Origin: Thermococcus henrietii
GTDB lineage: Archaea; Methanobacteriota_B; Thermococci; Thermococcales; Thermococcaceae
Length of the DNA stretch: 64,000 bases
Reading direction: 5' to 3'
Assembly (NCBI RefSeq): GCF_900198835.1
Contig: NZ_LT900021.1
Span: 248,001 to 312,000, forward strand
The notes under the pieces are model-generated. The model saw only the letters and a program-made list of their open reading frames with translations. It made no database searches and was not told where the DNA came from. This document shows positions 43,276-52,199 of the stretch, piece after piece; position 1 is the first letter of the stretch; each line of letters begins with the position of its first letter. The position numbers and the translations under genes were made by a program.

Positions 43276-44304
43276 GTGAGGAAGGTCCTCTCACTTCTTT
43301 TCGTTTTCATCCTAACCTTATCCCTTCCTAGCTTCGTAGTTGCGGATGACTACACCCTCCCCGGTTCAATCTCGGGGGGCCTGACCTACAATAACATTGG
43401 TCTGCTCGGTGAAATAATGGTGAACCTCAACGTTACCCTTGTCAACACCGCTCCATATCCGAAGTTCATAGTTGTTAATCCAAGGTATGATTTCAAGGTT
43501 CTCCGGGGTAACGGCACCGAGTACCTCTACAACAATAGGACACCAAATGGTGACATCGTTGGACACGTCTCCTGGGGGGCCCTCTACCGGTCCGTGAACT
43601 ACCTCATAGGCTTCTGGATAGCCCCATATGAAACCGTTGTCGTTAACTTCAGAATAAATTCAAACGCGTCCTACGTTGTTCCATTGCTCGATTACAAGGA
43701 CTCTTGCGGTGGCCTTGGTCGCATAACCCAGCTGACTTACAACGACGGCAACCTGACGAGCATGGTCATCAACAACAAGGGCAACTTACAGGACCTTGTC
43801 TGTGGCTCGGTCTATCCTCAGCTCATAAACAGGCCGATTTTCCTCAGCCTCAGAACAATGTTCCCTCTCCTCGACAAGGACATTGAAATTCTCGGATATC
43901 GGGGTAAGGTGACTTTTAGGATAACTAACGTCCCCAACCACTACAACAGGGACAAGGTCTTCCATGTGTTCTTTGCCGTGGCGCAACCGGTTATCTTCTT
44001 AGGTGCTAAAACCTACGACTACTATCCAAATTACACGATGACGTATCACCAATACATCTCGGAGTTCATATGGAAGTACAGGGGCCTTCAGCCTCCAAAG
44101 AGGGAGAACGTTAGTGTCAGCCTTCCCCAAAATGACCTCTTCAAGCTGACGAACTCGCTTTTATCTGGAGTCAAGGTGGGGGCCACACCTAAGGTTGAGA
44201 GAAAACCCTATAAAGGTCCGGACTTCCCTGTGTGGATAATATTTATGGGTGACCAGGTCAATCTAACGTACAGTGTGAGCTGGAATAACAACTCCGGACG
44301 GTGA
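43276..44304 (+). CDS. Secreted glycoprotein-like component of the pilus/secretion locus
   Basis: 342 residues. Signal peptide KVLSLLFVFILTLSLPSFVV; then an external beta-rich domain with about ten N-glycosylation sequons (NVT, NNR, NAS, NLT, NYT, NVS, NNS). Two Cys pairs (DSCGG and LVCGS) could form a disulphide. No C-terminal anchor is seen, and it lacks a class III pilin signal. GTG 43276 is preferred (GAGGTGAT upstream); ATG 43270 is possible. The next gene begins six bases after its stop. Function unknown; perhaps a tip or surface component. Confidence 0.75.
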   Translation: MRKVLSLLFVFILTLSLPSFVVADDYTLPGSISGGLTYNNIGLLGEIMVNLNVTLVNTAPYPKFIVVNPRYDFKVLRGNGTEYLYNNRTPNGDIVGHVSWGALYRSVNYLIGFWIAPYETVVVNFRINSNASYVVPLLDYKDSCGGLGRITQLTYNDGNLTSMVINNKGNLQDLVCGSVYPQLINRPIFLSLRTMFPLLDKDIEILGYRGKVTFRITNVPNHYNRDKVFHVFFAVAQPVIFLGAKTYDYYPNYTMTYHQYISEFIWKYRGLQPPKRENVSVSLPQNDLFKLTNSLLSGVKVGATPKVERKPYKGPDFPVWIIFMGDQVNLTYSVSWNNNSGR

Positions 44305-44310
44305 GAGTTC

Positions 44311-46404
44311 GTGTTCGGTGAGAAAAAGAAGAAGGGGGAGGGGTTTTCCTGGATAGACGAGATACTCTCCGGTGGTGAGGACCCCCTTGAGAAGGTACTT
44401 AAGAAGAAGGAGGAAGAGCCACCCCTCCCGTTTGCATCTTCTGGGGGTAGCCTTGAAGACATCCTAAGTGGTGCATCCGGAGGAAAATCAGAAGAACCCA
44501 AAAAAGCACCGGAACCTTCAAACGAAACTGGCGCTGACTTTTTAAGTTCGATACTCGGTAAGGGGGAAAAACCATCCCCTGCAACGAAATCAGAGCCCTC
44601 GGGAGGAGCAGAGACTGGTGCTGACCTCTTGAGCTCCCTTTTGGGGAGTTCTTCGGCGTCTCAACCTTCTAAACCAAAACCTAGTTTTAAATCCGCTGAA
44701 TCAAAGCCCTCTCGCTCGGTTCCGGCTTCAGAGGATAGGGGCGGTGAGACAGGTGCTGATTTCCTCAGCGAGATTTTGGCCAAGCCCGCGTCTTCCTCTA
44801 CCACACCTCCAGTAGGAACCCCTTCCGCTCCACCGAAGAGGCCGTCTCCCAACCTTCGGGACATCCTTGGCGCCTCAACTTCCGAGGAAGTCTCTTTTGC
44901 CGGCAGGGGGGAGGTCCTCGATGCCTACGGCAACGTCCGTATACTCAAAGTAAAGGGAGAGCCAGTACCAATCTACGAGGTTCGCTTTCCAAAGCTCAGT
45001 AGTGATGAGCTGAGACTCTTCAAGCGCATTAAGGAAAGGGCCATCACTGAAATTCAGATAGACCCCACCGCGATACCCAATCCAGAAGAGCGCAGAAAAG
45101 TTTTCCTTAACGCGGTAAAGAAGATGATTAAGGAGGAAGCTCCCCAATACTCCGAGGGCAGGATTGAGGTCTTGGCCGACATGATAGTCCAGCAGATGAT
45201 AGGCTACGGCAAGCTCGACCCGCTCGTCAGGGACGACAACCTTGAGGAAATTATGGTCATAGGGACGGGAAAGCCGGTCTACGTCTGGCACAGGCGCTTC
45301 AACATGTGTAAAACCAACATAACGTTTCCCGAGGAGAAGGAGATACTCAACATCATCGAGAGGATAGCGAGGGAAGTCGGCAGGAGAATTGACCAGCAGA
45401 GCCCGCTCCTCGACGCCCGTCTCCCGGACGGAAGCCGTGTTAACGCGACGATTCCGCCGATAAGCCTCGACGGTCCGACGATAACCATCCGTAAGTTCAA
45501 GAAGGACCCGCTCACCATAATTGACCTCATCAAGTATGGGACTATAAACTCCGAGATAGCAGCCCTGCTCTGGGTCTTCGTCGATGGCCTCGGCGTCAAG
45601 CCGGCCAACGTTCTCGTTGCCGGTGGAACGGGTTCCGGAAAGACGACGACCCTCAACTCCCTTGGAATGTTCATCCCACCGAGCGAGCGCGTCATAAGCA
45701 TAGAGGATACGGCCGAGCTCCAGCTTCCGGTGGAGCACTGGATAAGGCTTGAGACGAGGCCGCCAAACCTCGAGGGCAAGGGAGAGGTCACGATGGACGA
45801 CCTCGTCAAGAACACCCTCCGTATGCGTCCTGATAGAATCATCGTCGGTGAGGTTCGTGGTCCAGAGGCAAGGACGATGTTCACTGCCATGAACACGGGC
45901 CACGATGGCTGTATGGGCACGATTCACGCCAACAGTGCCCGTGAGACGATAGTCAGGCTGGAGAGCCCGCCGATGAACGTTCCGAGGATTATGATTCCTG
46001 CCCTCGATATAATCATCATGCAGGTCCGCTTCCACAGCAGAAAGAAGGGAACCATAAGGCGCGTCACGGAGATAGCGGAGGTTTCAGGAATAGAGGGGGA
46101 GAGCATACAGCTCAACAAGCTCTACAAGTACGACCCTGCTAAAGATGAGCTCGTTCCGACTGGCGTTCCGAGCAGGACCCTTAACACCCTCGCTCACCAT
46201 ACCGGAATGAGCATGAGGGAGATAGAGCTTGAAATCGAGAAGCGCAAGATAATCCTTGAATGGATGATTGAGAACGGAATCAGAAGCATAGACAAGGTCG
46301 GCTATTACATCAGACAGTTCTACATTGATGAGGAGGGCCTCATGAAAAAGATAGCCTCCGAGAGTAGCATGGAAACCAGCAAACAGATTCAAAGAATGAT
46401 GTGA
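44311..46404 (+). CDS. Type II/IV secretion and pilus ATPase (GspE/VirB11/TadA family)
   Basis: 697 residues. Residues 1-200 are low-complexity with repeats of a short motif: WIDEILSGG, LEDILSGASGG, TGADFLSSILG, TGADLLSSLLG, TGADFLSEILA and LRDILGAST. The catalytic core follows: AsnC-like N-domain, Walker A AGGTGSGKTTTLNSL (about 435), Asp box, Walker B DRIIVGEVRGPEA and the His box GTIHANSARETIVRLES. It should power assembly of a type IV pilus-like filament with the two membrane proteins downstream. GTG 44311 has GGTGAG just upstream. No intein. Confidence 0.92.
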   Translation: MFGEKKKKGEGFSWIDEILSGGEDPLEKVLKKKEEEPPLPFASSGGSLEDILSGASGGKSEEPKKAPEPSNETGADFLSSILGKGEKPSPATKSEPSGGAETGADLLSSLLGSSSASQPSKPKPSFKSAESKPSRSVPASEDRGGETGADFLSEILAKPASSSTTPPVGTPSAPPKRPSPNLRDILGASTSEEVSFAGRGEVLDAYGNVRILKVKGEPVPIYEVRFPKLSSDELRLFKRIKERAITEIQIDPTAIPNPEERRKVFLNAVKKMIKEEAPQYSEGRIEVLADMIVQQMIGYGKLDPLVRDDNLEEIMVIGTGKPVYVWHRRFNMCKTNITFPEEKEILNIIERIAREVGRRIDQQSPLLDARLPDGSRVNATIPPISLDGPTITIRKFKKDPLTIIDLIKYGTINSEIAALLWVFVDGLGVKPANVLVAGGTGSGKTTTLNSLGMFIPPSERVISIEDTAELQLPVEHWIRLETRPPNLEGKGEVTMDDLVKNTLRMRPDRIIVGEVRGPEARTMFTAMNTGHDGCMGTIHANSARETIVRLESPPMNVPRIMIPALDIIIMQVRFHSRKKGTIRRVTEIAEVSGIEGESIQLNKLYKYDPAKDELVPTGVPSRTLNTLAHHTGMSMREIELEIEKRKIILEWMIENGIRSIDKVGYYIRQFYIDEEGLMKKIASESSMETSKQIQRMM

Positions 46405-46413
46405 GGTGTTGAC

Positions 46414-47466
46414 ATGGGGTTCATAGAGTTCCTTGAGAGGTTGGGTGGGAAGACGATAGAGATTACCGAAAAGCCAATGCGTCGTGTTCCTAAGGGCAAG
46501 TCGATTCAGGAGAGACTCCGCGCTCTCAAGGAGCTTCAAAAGGAGATAGAAGAGGAGAAACGAGAGAGTGAGCAGGAAAAACTCGTTGAGGAGGTCATTG
46601 AGTGGCGTAAGGAGGAAATAAGCCAGCCTTTCTCAGAGAGACTCGCCGAGGTGGTACTTAAGTACTTTAAGGGACCCGTTGAAGCGCTGACTAACTCCAT
46701 TAAGGGGCTTGACAGGGACCTTTACAGGGCCAACATATTCATGCCAAAGGAGAAGTACGTCGCCTACATGCTCGGGGTTGCCATGATGGCAGCGTTCTTT
46801 GGTTTCCTTTTTGCTTATCTTCTCTACATGCCCCTGAGTACGTCTCTCCTCATAGGACTCCTCGGGTTCTTTGGTGGATTCTTCTACATGAGACAGTACC
46901 CCAAGATGGTGTGGCGCAAGCGCGTGGCAGAAGTTGAGAGAACAATGCCCTATGCCCTAAGGCACATGGCATCCCTCCTCAGTGCCGGCGTTGGTATAGC
47001 CGAGGCCATACTCTCAGTTGCCAAAGCTGATTACGGCGTTCTCTCGGAGGAGTTCGAGTTAATCCTTAGGGACATGAGAACTGGTTCATCCTTTGAGGAT
47101 GCCCTGACCAAGTTCGAGGAGAAAATGGCATCTGAGAACATAAGCAGAGTTACCAAGCAGATTCTGAGGGCCGTTAAATTCGGCGGAAACCTAGCGGAGA
47201 TACTCTACAAGCTCGCTGAGGACTTCTCCTTTGAGTACAGGATGAAGCTCGTGGAATACGTTCAGAAGGTCAACGGTATAGCTTTTATCTACATGTTCAT
47301 GACCATAGTCATGCCGACTATGTTCGTCGTTGGTGTCTTGGCAGGTTCTGTTATGGCCCAGCAGCTCATCTTCAACGTTCAAACCCTGGCGGTTATACTA
47401 ATCCTTGCATTCCCCGCGATGTCGCTGATTATCATCAACATGATTAAGAAGGCTGAGCCGAGGTGA
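46414..47466 (+). CDS. GspF/TadB-like pilus assembly membrane protein
   Basis: 350 residues. A charged cytoplasmic N-terminus (about 1-100) leads to two helices (YMLGVAMMAAFFGFLFAYLL and LLIGLLGFFGGFFYM). A T2SSF domain (VERTMPYALRHMASLLSAGV, then EDALTKFEEKM) is followed by two or three C-terminal helices. It forms the membrane platform for the ATPase. ATG 46414 follows GAGGTG. It is nine bases past the ATPase gene and five before the next platform gene. Confidence 0.9.
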   Translation: MGFIEFLERLGGKTIEITEKPMRRVPKGKSIQERLRALKELQKEIEEEKRESEQEKLVEEVIEWRKEEISQPFSERLAEVVLKYFKGPVEALTNSIKGLDRDLYRANIFMPKEKYVAYMLGVAMMAAFFGFLFAYLLYMPLSTSLLIGLLGFFGGFFYMRQYPKMVWRKRVAEVERTMPYALRHMASLLSAGVGIAEAILSVAKADYGVLSEEFELILRDMRTGSSFEDALTKFEEKMASENISRVTKQILRAVKFGGNLAEILYKLAEDFSFEYRMKLVEYVQKVNGIAFIYMFMTIVMPTMFVVGVLAGSVMAQQLIFNVQTLAVILILAFPAMSLIIINMIKKAEPR

Positions 47467-47470
47467 AACC

Positions 47471-48382
47471 ATGGCGAGAAGGGGTGTCACATCACTCTTG
47501 GTGTCCCTTGTTGAGAGACTGATACCTGAGAGGCATTTAAAACGCTACGAACTCTACATCTACTCCGCCGGAATCAACTTTCTCGCAACGGAGTACCTGG
47601 TGATTTCATTCCTCATGGGTGTCATAGTCGGATTGCTCGTTGCTTTGCTGACTACGGGTCTCTATGGCCTCGTTGCATTCATTGGCGGTTTCATCGGTAT
47701 GGCTTTTGTGTACCCCTACTGGAGGATATCCAAGAGGATTGAGGACATGGAGAAGAACCTTCCAGACGCGTTCTTCTACCTTGCCAGCTCCCTCAGGGCG
47801 GGCATATCCTTTTCAGAAGCTCTCGAAGAGCTAACGACTGCTAAATTCGGGGCCCTCACCGAGGAGTTTAAGAAGACGGTTGCTGAGATAAAGAAGGGTC
47901 GTCCCACAGTTGACGCCCTCAGGGCTTTTGCCATAAGGAACAGGAAATCTCAGGTCATCTACCGTTCTATGATGATTATCATTGAGGCCCTCGAAAGGGG
48001 GGCCCCGATGAGCGACGTCTTGGTCTTCGTGGGAAACGATGTGCGTGAAATCCTGAGGATAAAGCAGGAGAGAAGGGCATCAACGGGAATGCAGGCGATG
48101 TTCTTTATAGTGACGAGCGGGTTCGTCGGTCCGATGATTCTCGGGATAGTCACGAAAGTCATGGCGTCGATGAGCGGCCCGGGTACGGGGGTTCACCTTC
48201 CCGTGGCAACAATGACTAATATCCTTTTTGTCTTCATAATAGCTCAAGCGCTTGTCTCGGGCCTTGGAATCGGGGTAATAAGAGAAGGGAGCTACAGCGC
48301 CGGCCTAAAGTATGCGGCACTGCTCGTCGCGATGGGTTCAGCTATCTTCAAGGGCGCCGCCCTGCTCAACATCGGCTTCTGA
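47471..48382 (+). CDS. GspF/TadC-like pilus assembly membrane protein
   Basis: 303 residues, second platform component: helices at about 30-75 (FLATEYLVISFLMGVIVGLL), a cytoplasmic T2SSF domain (MEKNLPDAFFYLASSLRAGI, then SFSEALEELTTAKFG), and four C-terminal helices. A split platform of two GspF-like proteins is the Tad arrangement. ATG 47471 follows AGGTGA. Its last 45 bases overlap the convergent FKBP gene, an unusually deep antisense overlap. Confidence 0.9.
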   Translation: MARRGVTSLLVSLVERLIPERHLKRYELYIYSAGINFLATEYLVISFLMGVIVGLLVALLTTGLYGLVAFIGGFIGMAFVYPYWRISKRIEDMEKNLPDAFFYLASSLRAGISFSEALEELTTAKFGALTEEFKKTVAEIKKGRPTVDALRAFAIRNRKSQVIYRSMMIIIEALERGAPMSDVLVFVGNDVREILRIKQERRASTGMQAMFFIVTSGFVGPMILGIVTKVMASMSGPGTGVHLPVATMTNILFVFIIAQALVSGLGIGVIREGSYSAGLKYAALLVAMGSAIFKGAALLNIGF

Positions 48383-48838
48383 CTTCTTTACCTCTATTAC
48401 CTCAACCTCAAAAACCAGGGTCTTTCCCGCAAGCGGATGGTTGAAGTCGAGGGAAACGAGGTTCTCCTCTATTTTTAGTATCTTGGCTATTCCTGAATCG
48501 GTCATGACGTAGAGCCCTTCCTGAGGCTCGAGGCCTGCCTTGGTGAACTCTTCAATGGGGACCTTAATGATTAACTCCGGGTTGGGCATACCATAGGCTT
48601 TCTCCGGTGGAACCGTAACTGTTTTCTTCTCCCCCGGCTCCATGCCTACGATGGCCTCGTCGAGGCCCGGAATAATCTCGCCAACCCCGATTCTCGCCCA
48701 CATTGGGCCGTACTCCCTGTCCTCAACGTAAACCCCGTGTTCCTTTGCGAGCTCCTCTATGCTCGTGTCAAAAACCTCGCCGTTCTCAAACCTTCCAACG
48801 TAGTTGAACAGAACGTAATCGCCAGCTTCAACCTTCAT
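48338..48838 (-). CDS. FKBP-type peptidyl-prolyl isomerase, SlyD-like with IF insert
   Basis: 166 residues. The FKBP domain is split by an insert-in-flap chaperone domain: GDYVLFNYVGRFENGEVFDT, then GEIIPGLDEAIVGMEPGEKK, PPEKAYGMPNPELI, and after the insert NHPLAGKTLVFEVEVIEV. Cytosolic folding catalyst. ATG 48838 (MKVEAGDYV) has GGAG/AAGGAA upstream; TTG 48853 is an alternative. Three-prime overlap of 45 bases with the convergent platform gene. Confidence 0.94.
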   Translation of the reverse strand: MKVEAGDYVLFNYVGRFENGEVFDTSIEELAKEHGVYVEDREYGPMWARIGVGEIIPGLDEAIVGMEPGEKKTVTVPPEKAYGMPNPELIIKVPIEEFTKAGLEPQEGLYVMTDSGIAKILKIEENLVSLDFNHPLAGKTLVFEVEVIEVKKSEADVEQGGALEDS

Positions 48839-48962
48839 TTCCTTCAACTCCAAAATTGCTTCAGTGGGACTTACTTCGGTCCCTTATAACCCTTTTGGTC
48901 TCCGTCTTTCCCGTGCGGTAGGTATATAAGGAACCTTGCCCAGTGTTATAATGGTGATTGAT

Positions 48963-49259
48963 ATGGGATACCTTTCTGACGTCCTCCGGAACGAGTATGG
49001 TAACCTCGAGGTTCGTGAGGTCTACACTTCGAAGCTCGGGGAAACGGACGTGGAGATAGTCGAGGTGAGCTCTGGCGGTGAGAAGTTCATAGCGATGTTC
49101 CAGAGTGTCCCAGTTAAGGATGGCCTCTACAAGTGGTCGTTAATCATAACCAGCGCCCACAACACTCGCACAATCAAGGGGATGGACAGACTCGATGCTA
49201 TAAACCTAGCGCTGAGGTCAAGCATTGACGCGATGATAAAGGGGATAGAGGGCGAGTGA
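48963..49259 (+). CDS. Small protein, unknown function
   Basis: 98 residues from ATG 48963 (GGTGAT four bases upstream), reading MGYLSDVLRNEYGNLEVREV. It is a compact alpha/beta protein with VEIVEVSSGGEKFIAMFQSV, WSLIITSAHNTRTIKGMD and a helical end. No family recognised. Box A-like GTATATAAGG lies about 35 bases upstream. Its TGA abuts the convergent DUF2118 stop without a gap. Confidence 0.65.
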   Translation: MGYLSDVLRNEYGNLEVREVYTSKLGETDVEIVEVSSGGEKFIAMFQSVPVKDGLYKWSLIITSAHNTRTIKGMDRLDAINLALRSSIDAMIKGIEGE

Positions 49260-49751
49260 TTACTCCTCTGGGAGGATGTAGTAGACGTAGTGCGGTCTGT
49301 TCGTTATCTCGTCAATGAAGACCACGGTGCCATTCCTCGGGGGCTTTAAGTAGTGAACCTCTCCCTTTCTCGTTGTTACAGCCGCGAATGCATCGCCCGT
49401 TCTAACCCTGTTCCCGACGTTCGCTATCAGCGTTTTGGTGAAGCCTTCAACGGGGAGAAGCATCAGCTCGTCGCCCTTCCTGAGGTAAATCCTCGTTCTG
49501 CCGTCTGGAAGGACCAGAACCGCGTCGGCGTTCATCCTGCTGGTGGTTCTGTCCACGTAGAGGTAAAAGCGGTCGTAGACCTCCTTGATTAGGAACTTTG
49601 CATTCTTCCCTATGAACTCCGGAACGGTGTCCCCCCTCTTAAGCCATACCTCAACGTTGCCGTCGATTATCACACAGTCCTTTGTGGCCTTTCCTTTCTC
49701 AATGCACTCCCCTTCCCTACCCTCGACGTAGAGCTTTGGAACCCTCTCCAT
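49260..49751 (-). CDS. DUF2118-family protein (biotinyl/lipoyl-like fold)
   Basis: 163 residues, with the C-terminal hammerhead fold typical of biotinyl/lipoyl domains: TLIANVGNRVRTGDAFAAVT, then GEVHYLKPPRNGTVVFIDEI. There is no Lys in the MKM-type attachment position, so it is unlikely to carry biotin. The N-terminal half has VEVWLKRGDTVPEFIGKNAK. Function unknown; conserved in Thermococcales as DUF2118. The start ATG 49751 has TGGGAG upstream. Confidence 0.83.
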   Translation of the reverse strand: MERVPKLYVEGREGECIEKGKATKDCVIIDGNVEVWLKRGDTVPEFIGKNAKFLIKEVYDRFYLYVDRTTSRMNADAVLVLPDGRTRIYLRKGDELMLLPVEGFTKTLIANVGNRVRTGDAFAAVTTRKGEVHYLKPPRNGTVVFIDEITNRPHYVYYILPEE

Positions 49752-49821
49752 ACTCCCACCTAAATTTTACTGGCCCGTAAACCTTTTAAACCTCTCCCCT
49801 TACTTTGTTCCGTGGCGCAAA

Positions 49822-50823
49822 ATGTCCACTAAGGTCAAGTTCGTTGCGTTGCTGACAATAACGGTCGTTCTCCTTGCTTTTGTGATGAACAGTCATGCGT
49901 TTTCAGCCCCCCATCGCAGGTCCACCTCAGAGCTCCCCCTGGATTTTCTAACGGTTGTCGTCCTCGTTGGCATCTCCGCTGGTCTCGTGTTCATAATCAT
50001 GATGGCCTTCTATTTTCGGGAGTTTAAAGGCTTCAAGATGCGCGTTGATATGGAGGATGGAGCTTCCTCATTGTTGAACTCCATCGTCTCGGCAATCCTC
50101 TCCCTGATTTTCATAGCATCCCTCAAGTTGGTCGGGAGACCGGGTCCCCGCCCGTCTCCCATCAACTGCACTCTCCTGAACAACGTTAGTTACACGAGCT
50201 CCTTCTCCAAGTGTCCGGTTGTGATGGCGTCTAACCTGTCTAACTCTACTCCAAGTCTTTCGGTGAACTTCTCTGGGATTGGCTCCATCCTGGGGAGCCT
50301 AAACACCGGCTTCCGCTGCCCAATCACTAACGTTACTCCTCTCGCCAGCTCTTATGGTACGTCGACGGCGAGGTTCTCAAAGAGTGCGGTGACGTCTCAC
50401 CTCTGGGTTGTTTTCATGCTCCCGGTGCTCTTCAGCTTCGCTTATGCGGGTTATCACTACTACCGGCTCGGGCGGGAGGAGGTTAAGAGAAAGAAAAAGC
50501 TCCAGAAGGCCATTGAGTTCGATGAGAAGCTTGATGAGTTCGGCCTCGAGAGGTTCTCCGACCCCAAGGAAGCAATCGTGGAGATTTACAAGAACGCAGT
50601 GCTGTGGCTTGAGGGCCTTGGAATTCCGTACAGGGAGAGCTGGACCCACTGGGAGCACGCGGAGCACGTCAAGTACATGCACGAGGCCTTCGTGAAGCTT
50701 GCGAGGCTCTTCGAGAAGGCGAAGTACGCCCCGGAGAGGCTTGAGTGGAAAGACGCTGAAAAGGCCCTTGAGATTTACAACGAGCTGAGGGGGAGGGCCC
50801 GTGAGCTTGCGGAGCTTGAGTGA
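49822..50823 (+). CDS. Membrane protein with C-terminal DUF4129-like domain
   Basis: 333 residues. Helices at about 5-25, 42-68, 85-105 and 195-215 (WVVFMLPVLFSFAYAGYHYY). Between the last two lies an external loop with many NxS/T sequons and four Cys. The C-terminal cytoplasmic part (about 220-333) has DPKEAIVEIYKNAVLWLEGL and EHAEHVKYMHEAFVKLARLF, the DUF4129 pattern found beside MoxR/DUF58 genes. First of five overlapping genes; the next start lies within its 3' end. Confidence 0.82.
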   Translation: MSTKVKFVALLTITVVLLAFVMNSHAFSAPHRRSTSELPLDFLTVVVLVGISAGLVFIIMMAFYFREFKGFKMRVDMEDGASSLLNSIVSAILSLIFIASLKLVGRPGPRPSPINCTLLNNVSYTSSFSKCPVVMASNLSNSTPSLSVNFSGIGSILGSLNTGFRCPITNVTPLASSYGTSTARFSKSAVTSHLWVVFMLPVLFSFAYAGYHYYRLGREEVKRKKKLQKAIEFDEKLDEFGLERFSDPKEAIVEIYKNAVLWLEGLGIPYRESWTHWEHAEHVKYMHEAFVKLARLFEKAKYAPERLEWKDAEKALEIYNELRGRARELAELE

Positions 50824-51268
50824 GAAGTTCAAAGGCAGGGTTGTCCTCCTGGGTGTTCTCTTGTTCTTCTCAATCGTACCCGGAGAATACTACATCCGGT
50901 GGATTGCCTCGGTGGCCCTGGCGGCGACCCTCGCGCTCATCTTGGTTGGCTACGACGTTAGGATTCCCTACCGCAAGGAGGCGTCCGAAGAGTTTAAGCG
51001 TCCTCTGAAGCCCGAGTTTGAGAGGGCCCTTACAATCGTTGAGAGGTCTAAGAAAGGGGGTTCGAGGAAGCTGGTTGAAGAGGACCTGTTGGAGATACTT
51101 TACATCCTCTACGATGGGAAGTTCAACTATCAGGAGCTCCGCTCCAATCCGCCCCCGGCTTTGAAGGCGTTCTACTCATCCCCCAATCCTTATGAGGGCC
51201 TTAAGGAGGCCCTAAAAATACTGGAGGCTGAGCTGAATGAAGATAGAGGAAGTTCACGAGAAGTCTAA
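50801..51268 (+). CDS. Small two-helix membrane protein of the MoxR cluster
   Basis: 155 residues, GTG start with GGGAGG upstream. Two helices at the N-terminus ([20 protein letters not shown], then [20 protein letters not shown]) precede a soluble charged domain with [20 protein letters not shown]. No family name recognised, but such proteins regularly sit between the DUF4129 and MoxR genes. It overlaps both neighbours (23 and 32 bases), so translation is tightly coupled. Confidence 0.75.
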   Translation: MSLRSLSEKFKGRVVLLGVLLFFSIVPGEYYIRWIASVALAATLALILVGYDVRIPYRKEASEEFKRPLKPEFERALTIVERSKKGGSRKLVEEDLLEILYILYDGKFNYQELRSNPPPALKAFYSSPNPYEGLKEALKILEAELNEDRGSSREV

Positions 51269-52190
51269 CCTCGTCCTGAGGGAAGTTGAAAAGGCGATAG
51301 TTGGCAAGGAAAACGTGCTGAAGATGATACTCACGACGATTTTAGCGGATGGCCACATCCTAATAGAGGACCTCCCGGGACTCGCGAAAACGCTGATGGC
51401 TAAGAGCTTTGCGAGCGCTCTCGGCCTGCAGTTCAAGCGCGTTCAGTTCACCTCCGACCTCCTTCCGAGCGACATACTCGGCGTCTCGGTCTTCAACCAG
51501 AAGACCCTTGAGTTCGAGTTCAGGAAGGGGCCAATTTTCACAAACATCCTCCTCGCGGACGAGATAAACCGCTCGCCGCCGAAGACGCAGAGTGCTCTGC
51601 TCGAAGCGATGCAGGAGAGGCAGGTGACGATAGAGGGCAACACCTACGAGCTTCCAAAGCCCTTCATCGTCATAGCGACGCAGAACCCCATAGAGCAGGA
51701 GGGAACGTACCCCCTCCCAGAGGCCCAGCTCGACCGCTTCCTCGTCCGCCTCCGTGTTGGATATCCCACCAGGGAGGAGGAGAAGGAAATCCTCAAGAGG
51801 AGAATGGAGCGCAAGAAGGAGGAAGTGGACATAACGCCAGTTGTCACGCCGGAGGAAGTCCTTGAGATGCAGAGGGCCATCGAGGACGTCTACATAAGCG
51901 AGCCGATAATCGACTACATCGTTGCCGTCGTTGAGGCAACCCGGAGGGACAAGAGGAGCGTTGAGATTGGCGCCTCTCCAAGGGGGAGCCTGGCCCTGAT
52001 GAAGCTTTCGAGGGCCTATGCCGCAATAGAAGGCAGGGATTACGTAATTCCCGACGACGTTAAGGCCGTTGCCGTCCCAGCCCTGAGCCACAGGCTAATC
52101 CTAAAGCGCGAACTCTGGTACACGAAGGTCTCGCAGGAGAGCGTCATGGAGAAGCTCCTCGAGAAGGTTCCCGTTCCCAAGTTCGAGTGA
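51237..52190 (+). CDS. MoxR-family AAA+ ATPase
   Basis: 317 residues. The Walker A region is [20 protein letters not shown], Walker [21 protein letters not shown], sensor 1 [20 protein letters not shown], Arg finger in [13 protein letters not shown]. MoxR ATPases act as chaperones that insert metals or remodel partner VWA-type proteins; the DUF58 protein encoded next is the usual partner. The ATG lies inside the upstream gene. C-terminal lid domain complete. Confidence 0.95.
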   Translation: MKIEEVHEKSNLVLREVEKAIVGKENVLKMILTTILADGHILIEDLPGLAKTLMAKSFASALGLQFKRVQFTSDLLPSDILGVSVFNQKTLEFEFRKGPIFTNILLADEINRSPPKTQSALLEAMQERQVTIEGNTYELPKPFIVIATQNPIEQEGTYPLPEAQLDRFLVRLRVGYPTREEEKEILKRRMERKKEEVDITPVVTPEEVLEMQRAIEDVYISEPIIDYIVAVVEATRRDKRSVEIGASPRGSLALMKLSRAYAAIEGRDYVIPDDVKAVAVPALSHRLILKRELWYTKVSQESVMEKLLEKVPVPKFE

Positions 52191-52199
52191 GGGGTCAGC

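Noticed and set aside
44875-46035. 386-codon minus-strand frame opposite the secretion ATPase
   Set aside because: Antisense shadow of the conserved ATPase core; no promoter or ribosome site.
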